Part shown: piece by piece, positions 47,600 to 58,269 of the stretch
Position numbering within the stretch: the first letter of the stretch is position 1
Layout of the letters: each line of letters opens with the position of its first letter
Assembly (NCBI RefSeq): GCF_001707825.1
Contig: NZ_LYBM01000021.1
Span: 1-64,000 of the forward strand
DNA from: Veronia pacifica
Lineage (GTDB): Bacteria; Pseudomonadota; Gammaproteobacteria; Enterobacterales; Vibrionaceae
Length of the DNA stretch: 64,000 nt
Reading direction: 5' to 3'
Program-made: the position numbers and the translations under genes
Notes under the pieces: generated by a model
The model's database searches: none
Told to the model about the DNA's origin: nothing
What the model saw: only the letters and a program-made list of their open reading frames with translations

Positions 47600-48653
47600 T
47601 ATTCGATTTCACCGTTTTTTGTAATTCATTCACTGCATTCAGCAGGGTCGGACTGGCGTTGCCATGAAGTAAGCCCAGTAATTGTGGACGAAGTTCAGGG
47701 ATCATCACTAAATCTGCAACGATTTGCCTGAAGAACTTTGCGTCGTCACAAGCGGCAACAGAAACCAGGAAGCGGTCGAGAAGTTCAGGTTCATCGAGAA
47801 CATGCCAACACCGCCCAGCAATAGCAATAAGCAGCTCCTTATGGCCCAGTTCCACTTTGCTCAGCAAGTTTTGTATACGTACTGAGAGCCTGTTGCGGTC
47901 TGCACCGGATAATGCACGGACGTGTGCAGTAAGGAGAAACAGATCAATTTCTGTATCCGCAAGTAATGTATCAATCTGCTCATCGAGTCGACTTGCCAGA
48001 CTATCGGGTAACTCGCAGTGCTCCAGACACCCTAAGAGAGCATATTTTGGTGTGTCTGGCATATTTGAAAGGGCTTTCTTTAGCCTTGGCAGGTTATCGT
48101 GTTTACCCATTCGGGCGCACAAATCCGCGAGCCCTTGCAGGCCAACACCTTGCCATTGCTCCCACCCCAATTCACCGCCTGTGTAGTGTTGAGCATGGTC
48201 ATAGTACTGACTTGCAGGTTGTTGAAGGCATACGGTTAATCGGGCATGAAACATGGCCTTCTTGTCGTCCGATGGCGAGAAAGTATAAGGATTGTTTGCC
48301 AGTTTTTCCCTTTCTGCTTCAGACGGCGTTTTATCGAGTGTCGCACCCATTGCCTGAGCTACAAACTGAATAAAATCACCCAGTGCAGCCTGATTCAGTA
48401 AACCTCGCTCATCAAGCGGCATTTTCAGAAACCAAATCCAAGGCTCCTGTCCTGCTTGCCAAAAGGCGATCCCCAGTTGTGCTTGCTGCTGAATAGGGAA
48501 AGGGTATGGCTGGTGGTTATTTTCCACTGCTTCAAATTGTGCATTGGGGATTTCTGTGACTCGTCGGCTGAGGTCGTACACGAGGTAATTACAGCCAGCT
48601 TTATTCAGAATGGCACTCAGGGTCAGCGCATTTTCCATTGTCGTTTTACACAT
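47592..48653 (-). CDS. DUF3549 family protein
   Basis: A 353-residue cytosolic protein of the DUF3549 family, recognised from NYLVYDLSRRVTEIP near the N-terminus and PFPIQQQAQLGIAFW, FLKMPLDERGLL; the second half is alpha-helical and repeat-like. No biochemical function is known. The start could also be the ATG at 48638, which aligns with the family but has no better ribosome site. Together with DUF3301 it forms a two-gene unit facing the Csr locus. Confidence 0.87.
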   Translation of the reverse strand: MCKTTMENALTLSAILNKAGCNYLVYDLSRRVTEIPNAQFEAVENNHQPYPFPIQQQAQLGIAFWQAGQEPWIWFLKMPLDERGLLNQAALGDFIQFVAQAMGATLDKTPSEAEREKLANNPYTFSPSDDKKAMFHARLTVCLQQPASQYYDHAQHYTGGELGWEQWQGVGLQGLADLCARMGKHDNLPRLKKALSNMPDTPKYALLGCLEHCELPDSLASRLDEQIDTLLADTEIDLFLLTAHVRALSGADRNRLSVRIQNLLSKVELGHKELLIAIAGRCWHVLDEPELLDRFLVSVAACDDAKFFRQIVADLVMIPELRPQLLGLLHGNASPTLLNAVNELQKTVKSNND

Positions 48654-48893
48654 ATTTCCAAATTAGATAAGCCAGTATATCAAAGTTGCCTGTGTTATCG
48701 CTTCCTTTGCTACTGGATGTCAGCACATTAAGATACATACTGGCTCCCAAAAAGGTCTAATTATTACTGTCATTAGAGGCTTTGCTGTCTTTTCTGCGAC
48801 ACTGTAGGAGGCGGCTGTGGCACGTGCTATTCTCTCTTCTATTTTTACCGCCGTTGCCCGCAGCATGCGTGATAACGTTCGCAGGACTTTACT

Positions 48894-49220
48894 ATGGACA
48901 CTCAACAACATGCCTTACAGCTCCTTGAGCAGTTGGAACAGGCACTAAAAACTCATCAACATTGGCAGCACACACTGCCAGCTGACAGTGCCTTAGCCAG
49001 CACTGAGCCCTTCGCCGTTGATACGCTAACCTGCGGGGAGTGGCTGCAGTGGATCTTTCTCCCGAAAATGCGCGTGATGCTCGAACAGGACGCACCGATC
49101 CCATCGAATATATCAATTGCGCCTTATGTTGAAGAGGCCATGAAACATAATATGGGACGTGACGATATTGCAGCGATTTTGGCTCAGTTCGATAGTCTTT
49201 TTCAGGCAGGTGCAAAGTGA
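48894..49220 (+). CDS. yqcC: YqcC family protein (DUF446)
   Basis: A 108-residue acidic, helical protein of the YqcC/DUF446 family (LLEQLEQALKTHQHWQ, EWLQWIFLPKMRVMLEQDAPIPSNISIAPYVEEAM). In E. coli yqcC sits beside truC and the csrB locus, as here. It overlaps truC by 4 bases. Function is unknown; the coupling with a pseudouridine synthase suggests a helper role, by inference. Confidence 0.92.
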   Translation: MDTQQHALQLLEQLEQALKTHQHWQHTLPADSALASTEPFAVDTLTCGEWLQWIFLPKMRVMLEQDAPIPSNISIAPYVEEAMKHNMGRDDIAAILAQFDSLFQAGAK

Positions 49221-49966
49221 CAGTTGAGGAATCAGCACCTGAGCTGGAAATCATTTATCGAGACGAGTGGTTGGTTGCAGTCAATAAGCCGTCGGGAATG
49301 TTGGTGCACCGGTCTTGGTTAGACAAAGGTGAAACCCGCTTTGTGATGCAAACCCTGCGTGACCAGATTGGACAGCATGTTTTCCCTTTGCACCGTTTGG
49401 ACAGACCCACGTCTGGCGTACTACTTTTTGCGCTCTCATCAGAGATAGCCTCACAGATGATGCCCATTTTTGCAGGTCGCGACGTCAAAAAAACTTACTA
49501 CGCAGTGGTCAGAGGCTGGGTAAAAGAGTCGGCAATACTGGACTATCCGTTGAAGGAAGAGTTAGACAAAGTTGCTGATAAGTTTGCGACTGCCGAACCA
49601 GAGGCAAAGGAGGCTATTACTGAATATCGGCCAGTGTTAACAGCAGAATTACCCATTCCTCTCGGTCGCTATCAGAGCTGCCGATATTCGCTGGTGGAAA
49701 TGAAACCTCAAACTGGCAGAAAGCATCAACTGCGCCGACATATGCACCATCTCAGTCATCATATTATTGGTGATGTCAATCATGGAGATGGCAGGCACAA
49801 CCGTCTTTTCAGGCAGGAGTTTGATTGCCATCGATTACTGCTGCACGCTCAGCAGTTGACCTTCACCCATCCTGTGACAAAAGAAAATATTACCGTCACT
49901 GCTGGTGTTGATGAGGTCTGGCAGAGAGTGATGAGCGGTTTAGGGTGGTCTAATTATTCGATGTGA
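49217..49966 (+). CDS. truC: tRNA pseudouridine(65) synthase
   Basis: TruC makes pseudouridine 65 in tRNA-Ile and tRNA-Asp. The 249-residue RluA-family protein has the catalytic HRLDRPTSG with Asp62, NKPSGMLVHRS near the N-terminus, and the KTYYAVVRG and TGRKHQLRRHMHHLSH blocks. The GTG start overlaps the yqcC stop. A strong terminator follows at 49968-49997. Confidence 0.94.
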   Translation: MTVEESAPELEIIYRDEWLVAVNKPSGMLVHRSWLDKGETRFVMQTLRDQIGQHVFPLHRLDRPTSGVLLFALSSEIASQMMPIFAGRDVKKTYYAVVRGWVKESAILDYPLKEELDKVADKFATAEPEAKEAITEYRPVLTAELPIPLGRYQSCRYSLVEMKPQTGRKHQLRRHMHHLSHHIIGDVNHGDGRHNRLFRQEFDCHRLLLHAQQLTFTHPVTKENITVTAGVDEVWQRVMSGLGWSNYSM

Positions 49967-49967
49967 C

Positions 49968-49997
49968 AATAAGGCCTGCTGGTTTGCAGGCCTTATT
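49968..49997. terminator. Bidirectional terminator between truC and yaeH
   Basis: Perfect 12-bp stem (49968-49979 with 49986-49997), loop TGGTTT, between two convergent genes. Confidence 0.82.
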
Positions 49998-50041
49998 CCC
50001 GGGGACATTTACTGGGAACGACAGATAACGTCCCAGCGGCG

Positions 50042-50419
50042 TTATAATTTCTCTAAATCTGCCTCAATTTCAGCAATTTTCATTGCTACAACTTTTTCAA
50101 GGTGCCTCAGGTCAGAGAGGATTTTCTTCTTCACATCTGGTTCTGAGTACACTGGCTTCACTATCTTGTCGAGTTCATCAATCACAAGAGATAAACTGCG
50201 ATTAATTTCCGTCACCTCCCGAAACAGACCACTACCGCTATCGACAACAACATTTTTGCGTTGTCTCGGATATTTGAACTTAATGCTTTTGGCAAAAAGC
50301 TCACCTTTTTGACGGGAAAAATAGATTTTTAAGGTGTCAGAGTGTGCTTCCTGACGGAGAGAATAGCGCTCTATTTCTTCCGGCTTTTTAATACCCAACT
50401 GGCTCAGATGTTCATACAT
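50042..50419 (-). CDS. yaeH: DUF3461/UPF0325 family protein YaeH
   Basis: A 125-residue protein matching E. coli YaeH ([45 protein letters not shown]). Its function is unknown. In E. coli yaeH lies near dapD-glnD-map, as here. ATG 50419 has a consensus AGGAGG eight bases upstream; a longer reading to 50455 is not supported. It lies downstream of glnD across a short GC hairpin (50453-50471). Confidence 0.93.
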   Translation of the reverse strand: MYEHLSQLGIKKPEEIERYSLRQEAHSDTLKIYFSRQKGELFAKSIKFKYPRQRKNVVVDSGSGLFREVTEINRSLSLVIDELDKIVKPVYSEPDVKKKILSDLRHLEKVVAMKIAEIEADLEKL

Positions 50420-50483
50420 TGTGTTACCTCCTGACTGATAGTGGAGGGGTGACACCTGTCTGTGGCAGGTGCCGTCACCACTT

Positions 50484-53105
50484 TTACTGAGGGATGTGTA
50501 AGGCTTTTATCAGTGCATCCCGAAGCTGTTGTTGTAAAGATTCATCCAGCGCCCGATTTTCCTGATCAGCAATAATGAAGAAATCCTCAGCTCGTTCACC
50601 TATTGTGGTGACCTTCGCTGACTGAACAGAAATACCAAGTCTCGCAAATACTGTTCCGACCCGCGCCAGTAGTCCCGGTGCATCCAAGGCAACTAACTCC
50701 AAAAGTGTTCTCTTGCCTGACTGAGCAGGAAGAAAGTGAACCTTGGTTTCCACTGTAAACGCCATCAGCTTTCGGGAAGCACGTCGGCGCGGCAATGAGG
50801 CAGGTTTTTCCTCTTTTAGTGCTTTTACCACGCCACGACGAATATGGTCATGTCTGTCCAATGCAATAGCTTTACCATTTGGGTCTAAAACCATAAAGGT
50901 ATCCATCGCATGGCCGCTTTTACTGGTCATGATTTGTGCATCGTGAATGCTGAGATTATGTTTATCCAGTGTAGACACAACTCTGGCGAGCAGACTCGGC
51001 TTATCTTTGGTATACACAAAAATTTCAGTGCCGCCCCGTGTTGCCTTCTTACTGACCAGCACCAGTGGGCCATCATTGTGATGGAGTAAATGGTGGCTGT
51101 GCCATGCTATTTGCTTGTGCGTACTGCGAAGGAAGTAATCCGCCTTAAATCCTTGCCATAACGAGTTTATTGCATTTTGGCTGTGGTCTTTTTTTCTTAG
51201 GATCGCAGCGGCGAGGTGTTGGTTGTGCCTGATCCTTTCGCGGATATCAGGCGGGTTTTCCAGACCTCGGCGCAGTGCTTTCTGGGTCGCATAAAAAAGC
51301 TCGGACAATAAGGTTCTTTTCCAGCTATTCCATAGTTCTGGGTTAGTGGCGCAGATATCCGCCACGGTAAGACACACCAAAAACTCCAGACGTTCTTCAT
51401 CTCGAACTGTTTTCGCAAATTCAGTGATCACATCAGGGTCATAGATATCTCGACGCTGAGCGGTTATCGACATTAATAAATGGTTTTCTACCAGCCAGCT
51501 CACCAGCTTAGATTCTGGTCGTGAAAAGCCGTGTTCGATACAAAAACTGTATGCTTCCTCAGCACCTATCTTGGAGTGATCGCCACCACGACCCTTACCA
51601 ATATCATGGAAGATAGCGGCAAGAATCAGTAGCTCATGTTTTTTTATCCGCGGGAAAACATCACAACAAATCGGGTGTTTATCTTTATTTTCTTCATAAC
51701 TGAAGCTTTCTATTTGCCGTAACAGGCGGAGTGTGTGCTCGTCTACCGTGTAGGTGTGGAATAAATCGAACTGCATCTGACCAACGATACGACTCCACTG
51801 CGGGAAGTAGGCTGCCATCACGCCATGTCTGTGCATCAAGGTGAATGCTTTGTATAACGCGTTAGGGTGACGGGTTAAAGAAACGAATTTTTCTTTCGCT
51901 GTGGGGGATTCGCAAAGGAACATGTTCAGCCTACGGCGGGCTGTTCTCAATTGTCGCAGGGTAGGGGCAGAGATAGCATCAATGGATTTGTCATCGGCAA
52001 TATGGATGAACATATCAAGGATGGTATCGGGCCGTGCCTGAAAAAGAGCAGGCTTGCGGGCTTCAATCTTGTTGTCCCTGCGTTGAAAGTCTTCGCTGAG
52101 GATTTCGACTTTCTGTTTCTTGATATCGTCCGCGTGAATCGCTTGATCAAAAAGCTGTAACAGCATCTTATTGAGCTCAATGATTCTTCGGGTAGTGCGG
52201 AAAAAATCCCGCATCATCATCTCAACCGCTTGGTTTCCTTCTCCACTGTACCCCATTCTCTCCGCAACAGCGGGTTGGTGGGCAAAGGTCAGTCGGTTGT
52301 CGTAACGTTTAATTTCAAGGTGCAGGGCGAACCGAATCCGCCAGAGCAGTTCCTGACACTCCGTTAATTCTCTGAATTCGGCATCAGTCAAAAAGCCGAA
52401 CTTACTCATTTCCCTCAAGCTGGTGGCACCGAAATGGCGTAAGGCAACCCAGCTCAAGGTATGAATATCACGTAAACCACCCGGGCTGGATTTAATGTCT
52501 GGTTCAAGCTTATAAGCGGTATCGTGATAGTGGCCATGCCGCTGCTTTTGCTCATTCACCTTGGCAGTAAAAAACGTTTCACTGGGCCAAAAGTTTTCGC
52601 TACGGATCTTACTGATTAGAGTGTCAAACAGTCTCTCACTACCGCAAAGTAAACGCGCTTCCTGCAAATTGGTCGCCACAGTCAGATCATTCATGCCAAC
52701 GTCAATGCATTCATCCAGTGTTCTCACACTGTGGCCTATCTCCAGTCTGAGATCCCAGAGCAAGGTAATGAACTCACTGATCTTATCGCAATACGTCTTT
52801 TCTAGCGGGGCCTCACTCAGTAAGAGTAGGTCGATATCAGACAGCGGATGCAACTCACCGCGACCGTAACCGCCGACGGCGACAAGAGATAAGTTGGGGT
52901 GTCTTTCAAAGCCGTAGAAGGACCATAGCCTTGAGAGTAACTGATCCATAAAGAGGGAGCGTGCTGATACCAATTCATCGACTGGTACGTTGGAAGTAAA
53001 AGCGAGTCGCTGCTCTTCCGCATGCGCCTCTAACTGTTCTCTTATAAATGCTGCGTCCATCTGAGCATCTGTCAGTGAATCGGGTTGCAGCAGCATGTTA
53101 GTCAT
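50484..53105 (-). CDS. glnD: [Protein-PII] uridylyltransferase/uridylyl-removing enzyme
   Basis: GlnD senses glutamine and uridylylates or deuridylylates PII proteins, controlling nitrogen metabolism. The 873-residue protein (E. coli 890) has a nucleotidyltransferase block [19 protein letters not shown] (about 77-95), an HD domain with [13 protein letters not shown] (about 510), and two C-terminal ACT domains (about 690-765 and 800-870). ATG 53105 has AAGGA five bases upstream; the TTG at 53120 would add five residues. Confidence 0.95.
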   Translation of the reverse strand: MTNMLLQPDSLTDAQMDAAFIREQLEAHAEEQRLAFTSNVPVDELVSARSLFMDQLLSRLWSFYGFERHPNLSLVAVGGYGRGELHPLSDIDLLLLSEAPLEKTYCDKISEFITLLWDLRLEIGHSVRTLDECIDVGMNDLTVATNLQEARLLCGSERLFDTLISKIRSENFWPSETFFTAKVNEQKQRHGHYHDTAYKLEPDIKSSPGGLRDIHTLSWVALRHFGATSLREMSKFGFLTDAEFRELTECQELLWRIRFALHLEIKRYDNRLTFAHQPAVAERMGYSGEGNQAVEMMMRDFFRTTRRIIELNKMLLQLFDQAIHADDIKKQKVEILSEDFQRRDNKIEARKPALFQARPDTILDMFIHIADDKSIDAISAPTLRQLRTARRRLNMFLCESPTAKEKFVSLTRHPNALYKAFTLMHRHGVMAAYFPQWSRIVGQMQFDLFHTYTVDEHTLRLLRQIESFSYEENKDKHPICCDVFPRIKKHELLILAAIFHDIGKGRGGDHSKIGAEEAYSFCIEHGFSRPESKLVSWLVENHLLMSITAQRRDIYDPDVITEFAKTVRDEERLEFLVCLTVADICATNPELWNSWKRTLLSELFYATQKALRRGLENPPDIRERIRHNQHLAAAILRKKDHSQNAINSLWQGFKADYFLRSTHKQIAWHSHHLLHHNDGPLVLVSKKATRGGTEIFVYTKDKPSLLARVVSTLDKHNLSIHDAQIMTSKSGHAMDTFMVLDPNGKAIALDRHDHIRRGVVKALKEEKPASLPRRRASRKLMAFTVETKVHFLPAQSGKRTLLELVALDAPGLLARVGTVFARLGISVQSAKVTTIGERAEDFFIIADQENRALDESLQQQLRDALIKALHIPQ

Positions 53106-53144
53106 AACTGTCCTTAGCAACTAAACCGGGGCGGGAAATAAAAA

Positions 53145-53164
53145 AGCCGGCAAATCTGCCGGCT
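53145..53164 (-). terminator. Terminator between map and glnD
   Basis: A perfect 8-bp stem AGCCGGCA/TGCCGGCT with a 4-base loop, followed on the - strand by a T6 run, ends the map transcript before glnD. Some read-through may still feed glnD. Confidence 0.85.
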
Positions 53165-53173
53165 AATAATCAG

Positions 53174-53971
53174 TTATGCGTTGACCAAAATACGTGGCAG
53201 GTCTTCCTCACCGCGCAATGTCAGGACTTCACAACCGTTATCGGTTACCAGCAGTGTGTGTTCCCACTGAGCTGATTTCTTACCATCAATAGTATAAACC
53301 GTCCAGCCATCTTCCTCATCAAGCAGGGTGCCAAACTTACCTGCATTGATCATAGGCTCGATTGTGAAACACATACCCGGTTTAAGCAGAGTTCGGTCAT
53401 TATTTTTATAATGAACAATTTGAGGCTCTTCATGAAATTCAGCGCCAATACCATGACCACAATAATCTTTGACTATTGAGTAGCGACCCGTACCGCCTTT
53501 AATAAATTTCTGTATCGCGGTGCCAATGTCACCAATGCGCGCGCCTGGCTTCACTTTCTTCATCGCATGATAAAGACTTTCCTGAGCAACACGGCATAGA
53601 CGTTTGTCCTCAAGGGACACTTCTCCCACCATGAACATCTTAGATGTATCGCCGTGGTAGCCATCTTTTATCACGGTAATATCAATATTAACGACGTCAC
53701 CATCTTTCAAAACATCGTCTTCATTCGGGATGCCATGGCATACAACGTGGTTGATCGATGTACAAATGGACTTGGGGAAACCGTGATAGTTCAACGGTGC
53801 TGGAACTGCTCCCTGAACTTCAGTGATATGTTTGTGGCAAATATCGTCCAGCTCTTTGGTCGTGACACCCGGCTTAACATAAGGTCCGATCATTTCCAGA
53901 ACCTCAGCTGCCAGACGTCCGGCAACTCGCATTTTTTCAATTTCGTCGGCCGATTTTATTTTGGCGCTCAT
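53174..53971 (-). CDS. map: Methionine aminopeptidase, type I
   Basis: Map removes the N-terminal methionine from nascent proteins. The 265-residue M24 protein has the family blocks VCHGIPNEDDVLKDGDVVNIDITV with a metal-binding Asp, YCGHGIGAEFHEEPQIVHY and TIEPMINAG. It is divergent from rpsB, as in E. coli. Confidence 0.95.
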   Translation of the reverse strand: MSAKIKSADEIEKMRVAGRLAAEVLEMIGPYVKPGVTTKELDDICHKHITEVQGAVPAPLNYHGFPKSICTSINHVVCHGIPNEDDVLKDGDVVNIDITVIKDGYHGDTSKMFMVGEVSLEDKRLCRVAQESLYHAMKKVKPGARIGDIGTAIQKFIKGGTGRYSIVKDYCGHGIGAEFHEEPQIVHYKNNDRTLLKPGMCFTIEPMINAGKFGTLLDEEDGWTVYTIDGKKSAQWEHTLLVTDNGCEVLTLRGEEDLPRILVNA

Positions 53972-54113
53972 GGAATTCTCTCAAAAATAGCCTGTTGAAC
54001 GACAGGCAAAAGTTAATCGATATCTTTTACATATTAACAATGGAGCGGCGAGTAGGGAACCATATACGGTAGCTAACAAAAAACTATACTGGATTAAAGC
54101 GTCCATTTTATGG

Positions 54114-54286
54114 TATAAAGCGCGCCGAATACGCCTGATTGATCAATCCTCATAATGAGGGTTTCGAACAGGTGTGTTTATTATTTTTGATTTTTAAACT
54201 CACACACATATCGTCACATGCGCCGGGGTGCCCTTAAGGGTCGGCGGTATGGGATATGTGGAGGCCTAACCCCAAGAGGATGTAAA
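54114..54286 (+). promoter_or_regulatory. rpsB promoter and S2 leader
   Basis: A TGGTATAAA extended -10 lies at about 54111-54119, with a weak -35 some 18 bases upstream. The following leader (about 54185-54286) is rich in pairing sequence (GCGCCGG, GGTGCCCTTAAGGG, CGGCGG, GGAGGCCTAACCCC) and resembles the structured rpsB leader through which ribosomal protein S2 represses its own operon in gammaproteobacteria. The exact fold was not computed. Confidence 0.55.
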
Positions 54287-55015
54287 ATGGCTACTGTTTC
54301 AATGCGCGACATGCTTAAAGCTGGTGTTCACTTCGGTCACCAAACCCGTTACTGGAATCCAAAGATGAAGCCTTTCATCTTCGGTGCTCGTAACAAAGTG
54401 CACATCATCAACCTGGAAAAAACTGTTCCAATGTTCAACGACGTACTGGCTGAGCTGACCAAAGTAGGTGAGCGCAAAGGTAAAGTACTGTTCGTTGGTA
54501 CAAAGCGTGCCGCTAGCGAATCTGTTAAAGCTGCTGCTCAAAGCTGTGACCAGTACTATGTGAACAACCGCTGGTTGGGCGGTATGCTGACTAACTGGAA
54601 AACTGTTCGTCAGTCAATCAAACGTCTGAAAGATCTGGAAACTCAGTCTACTGACGGTACTTTCGATAAGCTGACCAAAAAAGAAGCCCTGATGCGCACC
54701 CGTGAAATGGAGAAACTTGAAAAGTCTCTGGGCGGTATCAAAAACATGGGCGGTCTGCCTGACGCACTGTTCGTAATCGATGCAGATCACGAGCACATCG
54801 CAGTTAAAGAAGCAAACAACCTGGGTATCCCAGTATACGCAGTTGTTGATACTAACTCTGACCCAGATGGCGTTGATTTCGTTATCCCTGGTAACGACGA
54901 TGCGATCCGTGCCGTTCAACTTTACCTGAACGCAGCAGCTCAAGCATACAGCGAAGGTCGTAGCCAAGACATCGTTGCTCAAGCTGAAGACGAGCTGGTT
55001 GAAGTCGCTGAATAA
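54287..55015 (+). CDS. rpsB: 30S ribosomal protein S2
   Basis: S2 binds the small subunit neck and links S1 to the ribosome. The 242-residue protein (E. coli 241) starts [26 protein letters not shown] at ATG 54287 and carries the standard [26 protein letters not shown] and [12 protein letters not shown] blocks. Longer in-frame readings begin inside the leader and are not real. It is the first gene of the rpsB-tsf unit. Confidence 0.98.
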   Translation: MATVSMRDMLKAGVHFGHQTRYWNPKMKPFIFGARNKVHIINLEKTVPMFNDVLAELTKVGERKGKVLFVGTKRAASESVKAAAQSCDQYYVNNRWLGGMLTNWKTVRQSIKRLKDLETQSTDGTFDKLTKKEALMRTREMEKLEKSLGGIKNMGGLPDALFVIDADHEHIAVKEANNLGIPVYAVVDTNSDPDGVDFVIPGNDDAIRAVQLYLNAAAQAYSEGRSQDIVAQAEDELVEVAE

Positions 55016-55085
55016 GACACTGCTCTTTGTGAGCGTTCTTAGCCATCAGTCTGTCATATACGGCACTGTAAGCTAAGTAGGTTAA

Positions 55086-55115
55086 CAGGGGCCGAATATG
55101 GGCCCCTGATTTTTA
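55086..55115 (+). terminator. Attenuator/terminator between rpsB and tsf
   Basis: Perfect 8-bp GC-rich stem (55086-55093 with 55101-55108) followed by ATTTTTA. It lies in the rpsB-tsf gap and may reduce read-through so that S2 is made in excess over EF-Ts, or may be a partial terminator. Confidence 0.72.
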
Positions 55116-55145
55116 CCCAAATAGTTTCGAATCGAGGAATGAACA

Positions 55146-55985
55146 ATGGCTGTTACCGCTGCCCTGGTAAAAGAACTGCGTGAGCGCACTGGCGCAGGCA
55201 TGATGGAATGTAAAAAAGCACTGGTTGAAGCTAACGCTGATATCGAGCTTGCGATTGAAAACATGCGCAAGAGCGGTGCTGCTAAAGCTGCTAAGAAAGC
55301 TGGCCGTGTTGCTGCTGAAGGTCTGATCCTGGTTAAAGAAGACGGCGCGAAAGCGGCGATCGTTGAAGTTAACTGCGAAACTGACTTTGTTGCTAAAGAT
55401 GCTTCTTTCGTTGCATTTGCTAACGAAGTTGCTGAAGCTGCACTGGAAGGAAGTCTGACAACTGAAGAGCTGCAAGCGAAGTTCGAAGAACAGCGTTCTA
55501 CTCTGGTTGCTAAAATCGGTGAGAACATGAGCATCCGCCGTGTTGAATACATCGAAGGCGCAAAAGTAGGTTCTTACCGTCACGGCGACCGTATCGGTGT
55601 AGTTGTTGCTGCAGACGCTGACGCTGAAGTTATCAAGCACGTTGCAATGCACGTAGCTGCTTCTAAGCCTGAGTACGTTACTCCAGAAGATGTACCAGCA
55701 GACGTTGTTGAGAAAGAAAAACAAATCCAAATCGACATCGCGATGCAGTCTGGCAAGCCAGCAGAAATCGCTGAGAAAATGGTTGTTGGCCGTATGAAGA
55801 AATTCACCGGTGAAGTATCACTGACTGGTCAGGCGTTCATCATGGACCCATCTCAGACTGTTGGTCAGATGCTGAAAGAGAAAGGCGCAACTGTTTCTAA
55901 CTTCATCCGTTTCGAAGTGGGTGAAGGTATCGAGAAAGAAGAAGTTGACTTCGCTGCTGAAGTTGCTGCAGTTCAGAAAGGTTAA
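55146..55985 (+). CDS. tsf: Translation elongation factor Ts
   Basis: EF-Ts recycles EF-Tu from GDP to GTP form. The 279-residue protein (E. coli 283) has the N-terminal [22 protein letters not shown] block with the conserved TGAGMM and CKKAL, then [13 protein letters not shown], and the C-terminal dimerisation part. An AGGAAT ribosome site precedes ATG 55146. Confidence 0.97.
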   Translation: MAVTAALVKELRERTGAGMMECKKALVEANADIELAIENMRKSGAAKAAKKAGRVAAEGLILVKEDGAKAAIVEVNCETDFVAKDASFVAFANEVAEAALEGSLTTEELQAKFEEQRSTLVAKIGENMSIRRVEYIEGAKVGSYRHGDRIGVVVAADADAEVIKHVAMHVAASKPEYVTPEDVPADVVEKEKQIQIDIAMQSGKPAEIAEKMVVGRMKKFTGEVSLTGQAFIMDPSQTVGQMLKEKGATVSNFIRFEVGEGIEKEEVDFAAEVAAVQKG

Positions 55986-56002
55986 TCACCCTTTTGAACC
56001 CA

Positions 56003-56030
56003 AAAGGCCGCAGTTCCCTGCGGTCTTTTT
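56003..56030 (+). terminator. Terminator downstream of tsf
   Basis: An 11-bp stem with one G-T pair (56003-56013 with 56018-56028), loop TTCC and T-run end the rpsB-tsf transcript; pyrH begins 43 bases later. Confidence 0.85.
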
Positions 56031-56072
56031 ACAACCCCATTCCCCCAAAAGTACGTGCCAAAGGTACTGATA

Positions 56073-56801
56073 ATGACGACAAATCCAAAACCAGCTTATC
56101 AAAGAATTCTGTTAAAACTCAGTGGTGAAGCACTCCAAGGTGACGAAGGTTTCGGTATCGATCCTGCGGTTCTCGATCGCATGGCGCAAGAAATTAAAGA
56201 ACTGATCGAACTGGGTGTTCAGGTTGGTCTGGTTATCGGTGGTGGTAACCTATTCCGTGGCGCAGGTCTGGCAGAAGCTGGAATGAACCGGGTTGTGGGC
56301 GACCACATGGGTATGCTTGCTACCGTGATGAACGGTCTGGCGATGCGAGATGCTTTGCACCGTGCCTATGTGAACGCTCGGGTTATGTCAGCTATCCCAC
56401 TTAATGGTGTATGTGATAGCTACAACTGGGCTGAAGCTATCAGCCAGCTACGTAACGGGCGTGTGGTTATTTTCTCCGCCGGTACAGGTAACCCGTTCTT
56501 CACAACAGACTCTGCGGCGTGTTTACGTGGTATTGAGATCGAATCTGACGTAGTGATCAAAGCAACTAAGGTCGATGGTGTATATACTGACGATCCTGCA
56601 AAGAACCCTGATGCTGAATTGTATAGCCATCTTAACTACCAAGATGTGTTGGAAAAAGAGTTAAAAGTTATGGACTTGGCTGCCTTTACATTAGCTCGCG
56701 ATCACAAGATGCCTATTCGTGTGTTCAATATGAACAAACCGGGCGCATTGAGAAAGGTAGTGATGGGTGAGCAGGAAGGCACACTAATTAATAACGGTTA
56801 A
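56073..56801 (+). CDS. pyrH: Uridylate kinase
   Basis: PyrH phosphorylates UMP to UDP. The 242-residue protein has the amino-acid-kinase-fold blocks [35 protein letters not shown] and DPAKNPDA. I chose ATG 56073 ([11 protein letters not shown]), as in Vibrio relatives; a GTG at 56055 would add MPKVLI. It starts a unit with frr. Confidence 0.95.
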   Translation: MTTNPKPAYQRILLKLSGEALQGDEGFGIDPAVLDRMAQEIKELIELGVQVGLVIGGGNLFRGAGLAEAGMNRVVGDHMGMLATVMNGLAMRDALHRAYVNARVMSAIPLNGVCDSYNWAEAISQLRNGRVVIFSAGTGNPFFTTDSAACLRGIEIESDVVIKATKVDGVYTDDPAKNPDAELYSHLNYQDVLEKELKVMDLAAFTLARDHKMPIRVFNMNKPGALRKVVMGEQEGTLINNG

Positions 56802-56857
56802 TCAAATTTAGTGGCATAATTCCATTCGATAGAACAAGAATCTTCAAGGATATTCTC

Positions 56858-57415
56858 GTGATCAACGAAACTAAACTAGATGCGCAGACGCGCATGGAAA
56901 AAAGTGTTGAAGCACTAAAAAACCAGCTGGCAAAAATCCGTACAGGCCGTGCACACCCGAGCCTGCTCGACACTATTTATGTTGAGTATTACGGTGCTAA
57001 TACGCCGCTTAATCAGGTGGCTAACGTCGTTGCAGAAGACGCTCGTACACTGGCTATCACGGTGTTCGACCGTGAACTGGCACCAAAAGTAGAAAAAGCA
57101 ATCATGTCTTCTGACCTTGGTCTGAACCCAATGTCTGCTGGTACTGTGATTCGTGTTCCTCTGCCTCCATTGACTGAAGAGCGTCGGAAAGATCTGGTTA
57201 AGATTGTTCGTGCCGAAGCTGAGCAAGGCCGTGTTGCTGTTCGTAACATCCGTCGTGATGCCAACAGCGACCTGAAAGCACTGCTGAAAGACAAAGAAAT
57301 TTCTGAAGACGAGGAGCGTCGTGGCCAGGACGACATTCAGAAGTTGACTGACTCAGCGGTAAAAGATATCGATCTAGTACTTGAAGCAAAAGAAAAAGAG
57401 TTGATGGAAGTCTAA
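56858..57415 (+). CDS. frr: Ribosome recycling factor
   Basis: RRF splits ribosomes after termination together with EF-G and IF3. The 185-residue protein has the usual length and blocks ([54 protein letters not shown]). It uses a GTG start with AAGGA seven bases upstream. A terminator follows at 57442-57477. Confidence 0.96.
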   Translation: MINETKLDAQTRMEKSVEALKNQLAKIRTGRAHPSLLDTIYVEYYGANTPLNQVANVVAEDARTLAITVFDRELAPKVEKAIMSSDLGLNPMSAGTVIRVPLPPLTEERRKDLVKIVRAEAEQGRVAVRNIRRDANSDLKALLKDKEISEDEERRGQDDIQKLTDSAVKDIDLVLEAKEKELMEV

Positions 57416-57441
57416 TTCTGTCTACACTCTGATTCATTTGC

Positions 57442-57477
57442 AAAGCGCTGTGCTGACAGGACAGCGCTTTTTATTTT
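57442..57477 (+). terminator. Terminator/attenuator between frr and uppS
   Basis: A perfect 10-bp stem AAAGCGCTGT/ACAGCGCTTT (57442-57451 with 57461-57470), then TTATTTT. It sits in the 74-base gap before uppS. Confidence 0.8.
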
Positions 57478-57489
57478 CGAAGGAACACA

Positions 57490-58260
57490 ATGAGTTCGCC
57501 AATACCTGACAATGAATTGTCCCGTGGGGCATTGCCTAAACATATCGCCATCATTATGGATGGGAATGGGCGCTGGGCTAAAGCGCGTGGTAAAGCCCGA
57601 ATGTTTGGTCACAAAGCAGGTGTGGAATCGGTAAGAAAAACGGTATCAGCTGCAAATAGACTGGGTATACAGGTGCTTACTCTGTTTGCATTTAGCAGCG
57701 AGAACTGGCGCAGGCCACAGGAAGAAGTCAACCTATTGATGGAGTTGTTTGTCACGGTTCTTGGCCGTGAAGTGAAACGACTGCATAAAAATGGTGTCAG
57801 ACTCAGGGTGATTGGCGATACGTCGCGATTTAGTCGTTCTCTGCAAGAAAAAATAGCCCGTGCAGAAGATTTGACTAAAAACAATACCCGCCTTGTCCTA
57901 AATGTCGCTGCCAACTATGGCGGTCAATGGGATATCACGCAATCGGTAAAAAAACTAGCCGAGCAGGTTGCCTGTGGCGAGTTGGATCCCAGTACCCTCA
58001 CTGAAGGGGATATCGCCGTACACCTGAGCACCGCCGGATTACCGGATGTTGATTTAATGATTCGCACCAGTGGTGAATGCCGAATCAGTAATTTTATTCT
58101 TTGGCAGGCAGCCTACGCAGAACTGTATTTCACCGAAGAGTTCTGGCCAGATTTTAATGAAAAAAGCCTGTCTAATGCTATTGCCTGGTACATCAATCGC
58201 GAGCGACGTTTTGGTTGCACTGGCGAGCAGATTCAGGCGATGCTGGAAACAGAAAATTAG
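57490..58260 (+). CDS. uppS: Undecaprenyl diphosphate synthase
   Basis: UppS makes the C55 lipid carrier for cell-wall and O-antigen synthesis. The 256-residue cis-prenyltransferase has the catalytic Asp24 in [17 protein letters not shown], the GHKAG and SENWRRP blocks, and [23 protein letters not shown] near the C-terminus. It precedes cdsA by 9 bases, as in other Vibrionaceae. Confidence 0.96.
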   Translation: MSSPIPDNELSRGALPKHIAIIMDGNGRWAKARGKARMFGHKAGVESVRKTVSAANRLGIQVLTLFAFSSENWRRPQEEVNLLMELFVTVLGREVKRLHKNGVRLRVIGDTSRFSRSLQEKIARAEDLTKNNTRLVLNVAANYGGQWDITQSVKKLAEQVACGELDPSTLTEGDIAVHLSTAGLPDVDLMIRTSGECRISNFILWQAAYAELYFTEEFWPDFNEKSLSNAIAWYINRERRFGCTGEQIQAMLETEN

Positions 58261-58269
58261 AGGTTTCGT

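Noticed and set aside
55082-55730. Long - strand frames opposite tsf
   Set aside because: tsf is certain; low-complexity Ser/Ala-rich translations are typical for antisense of highly expressed genes.
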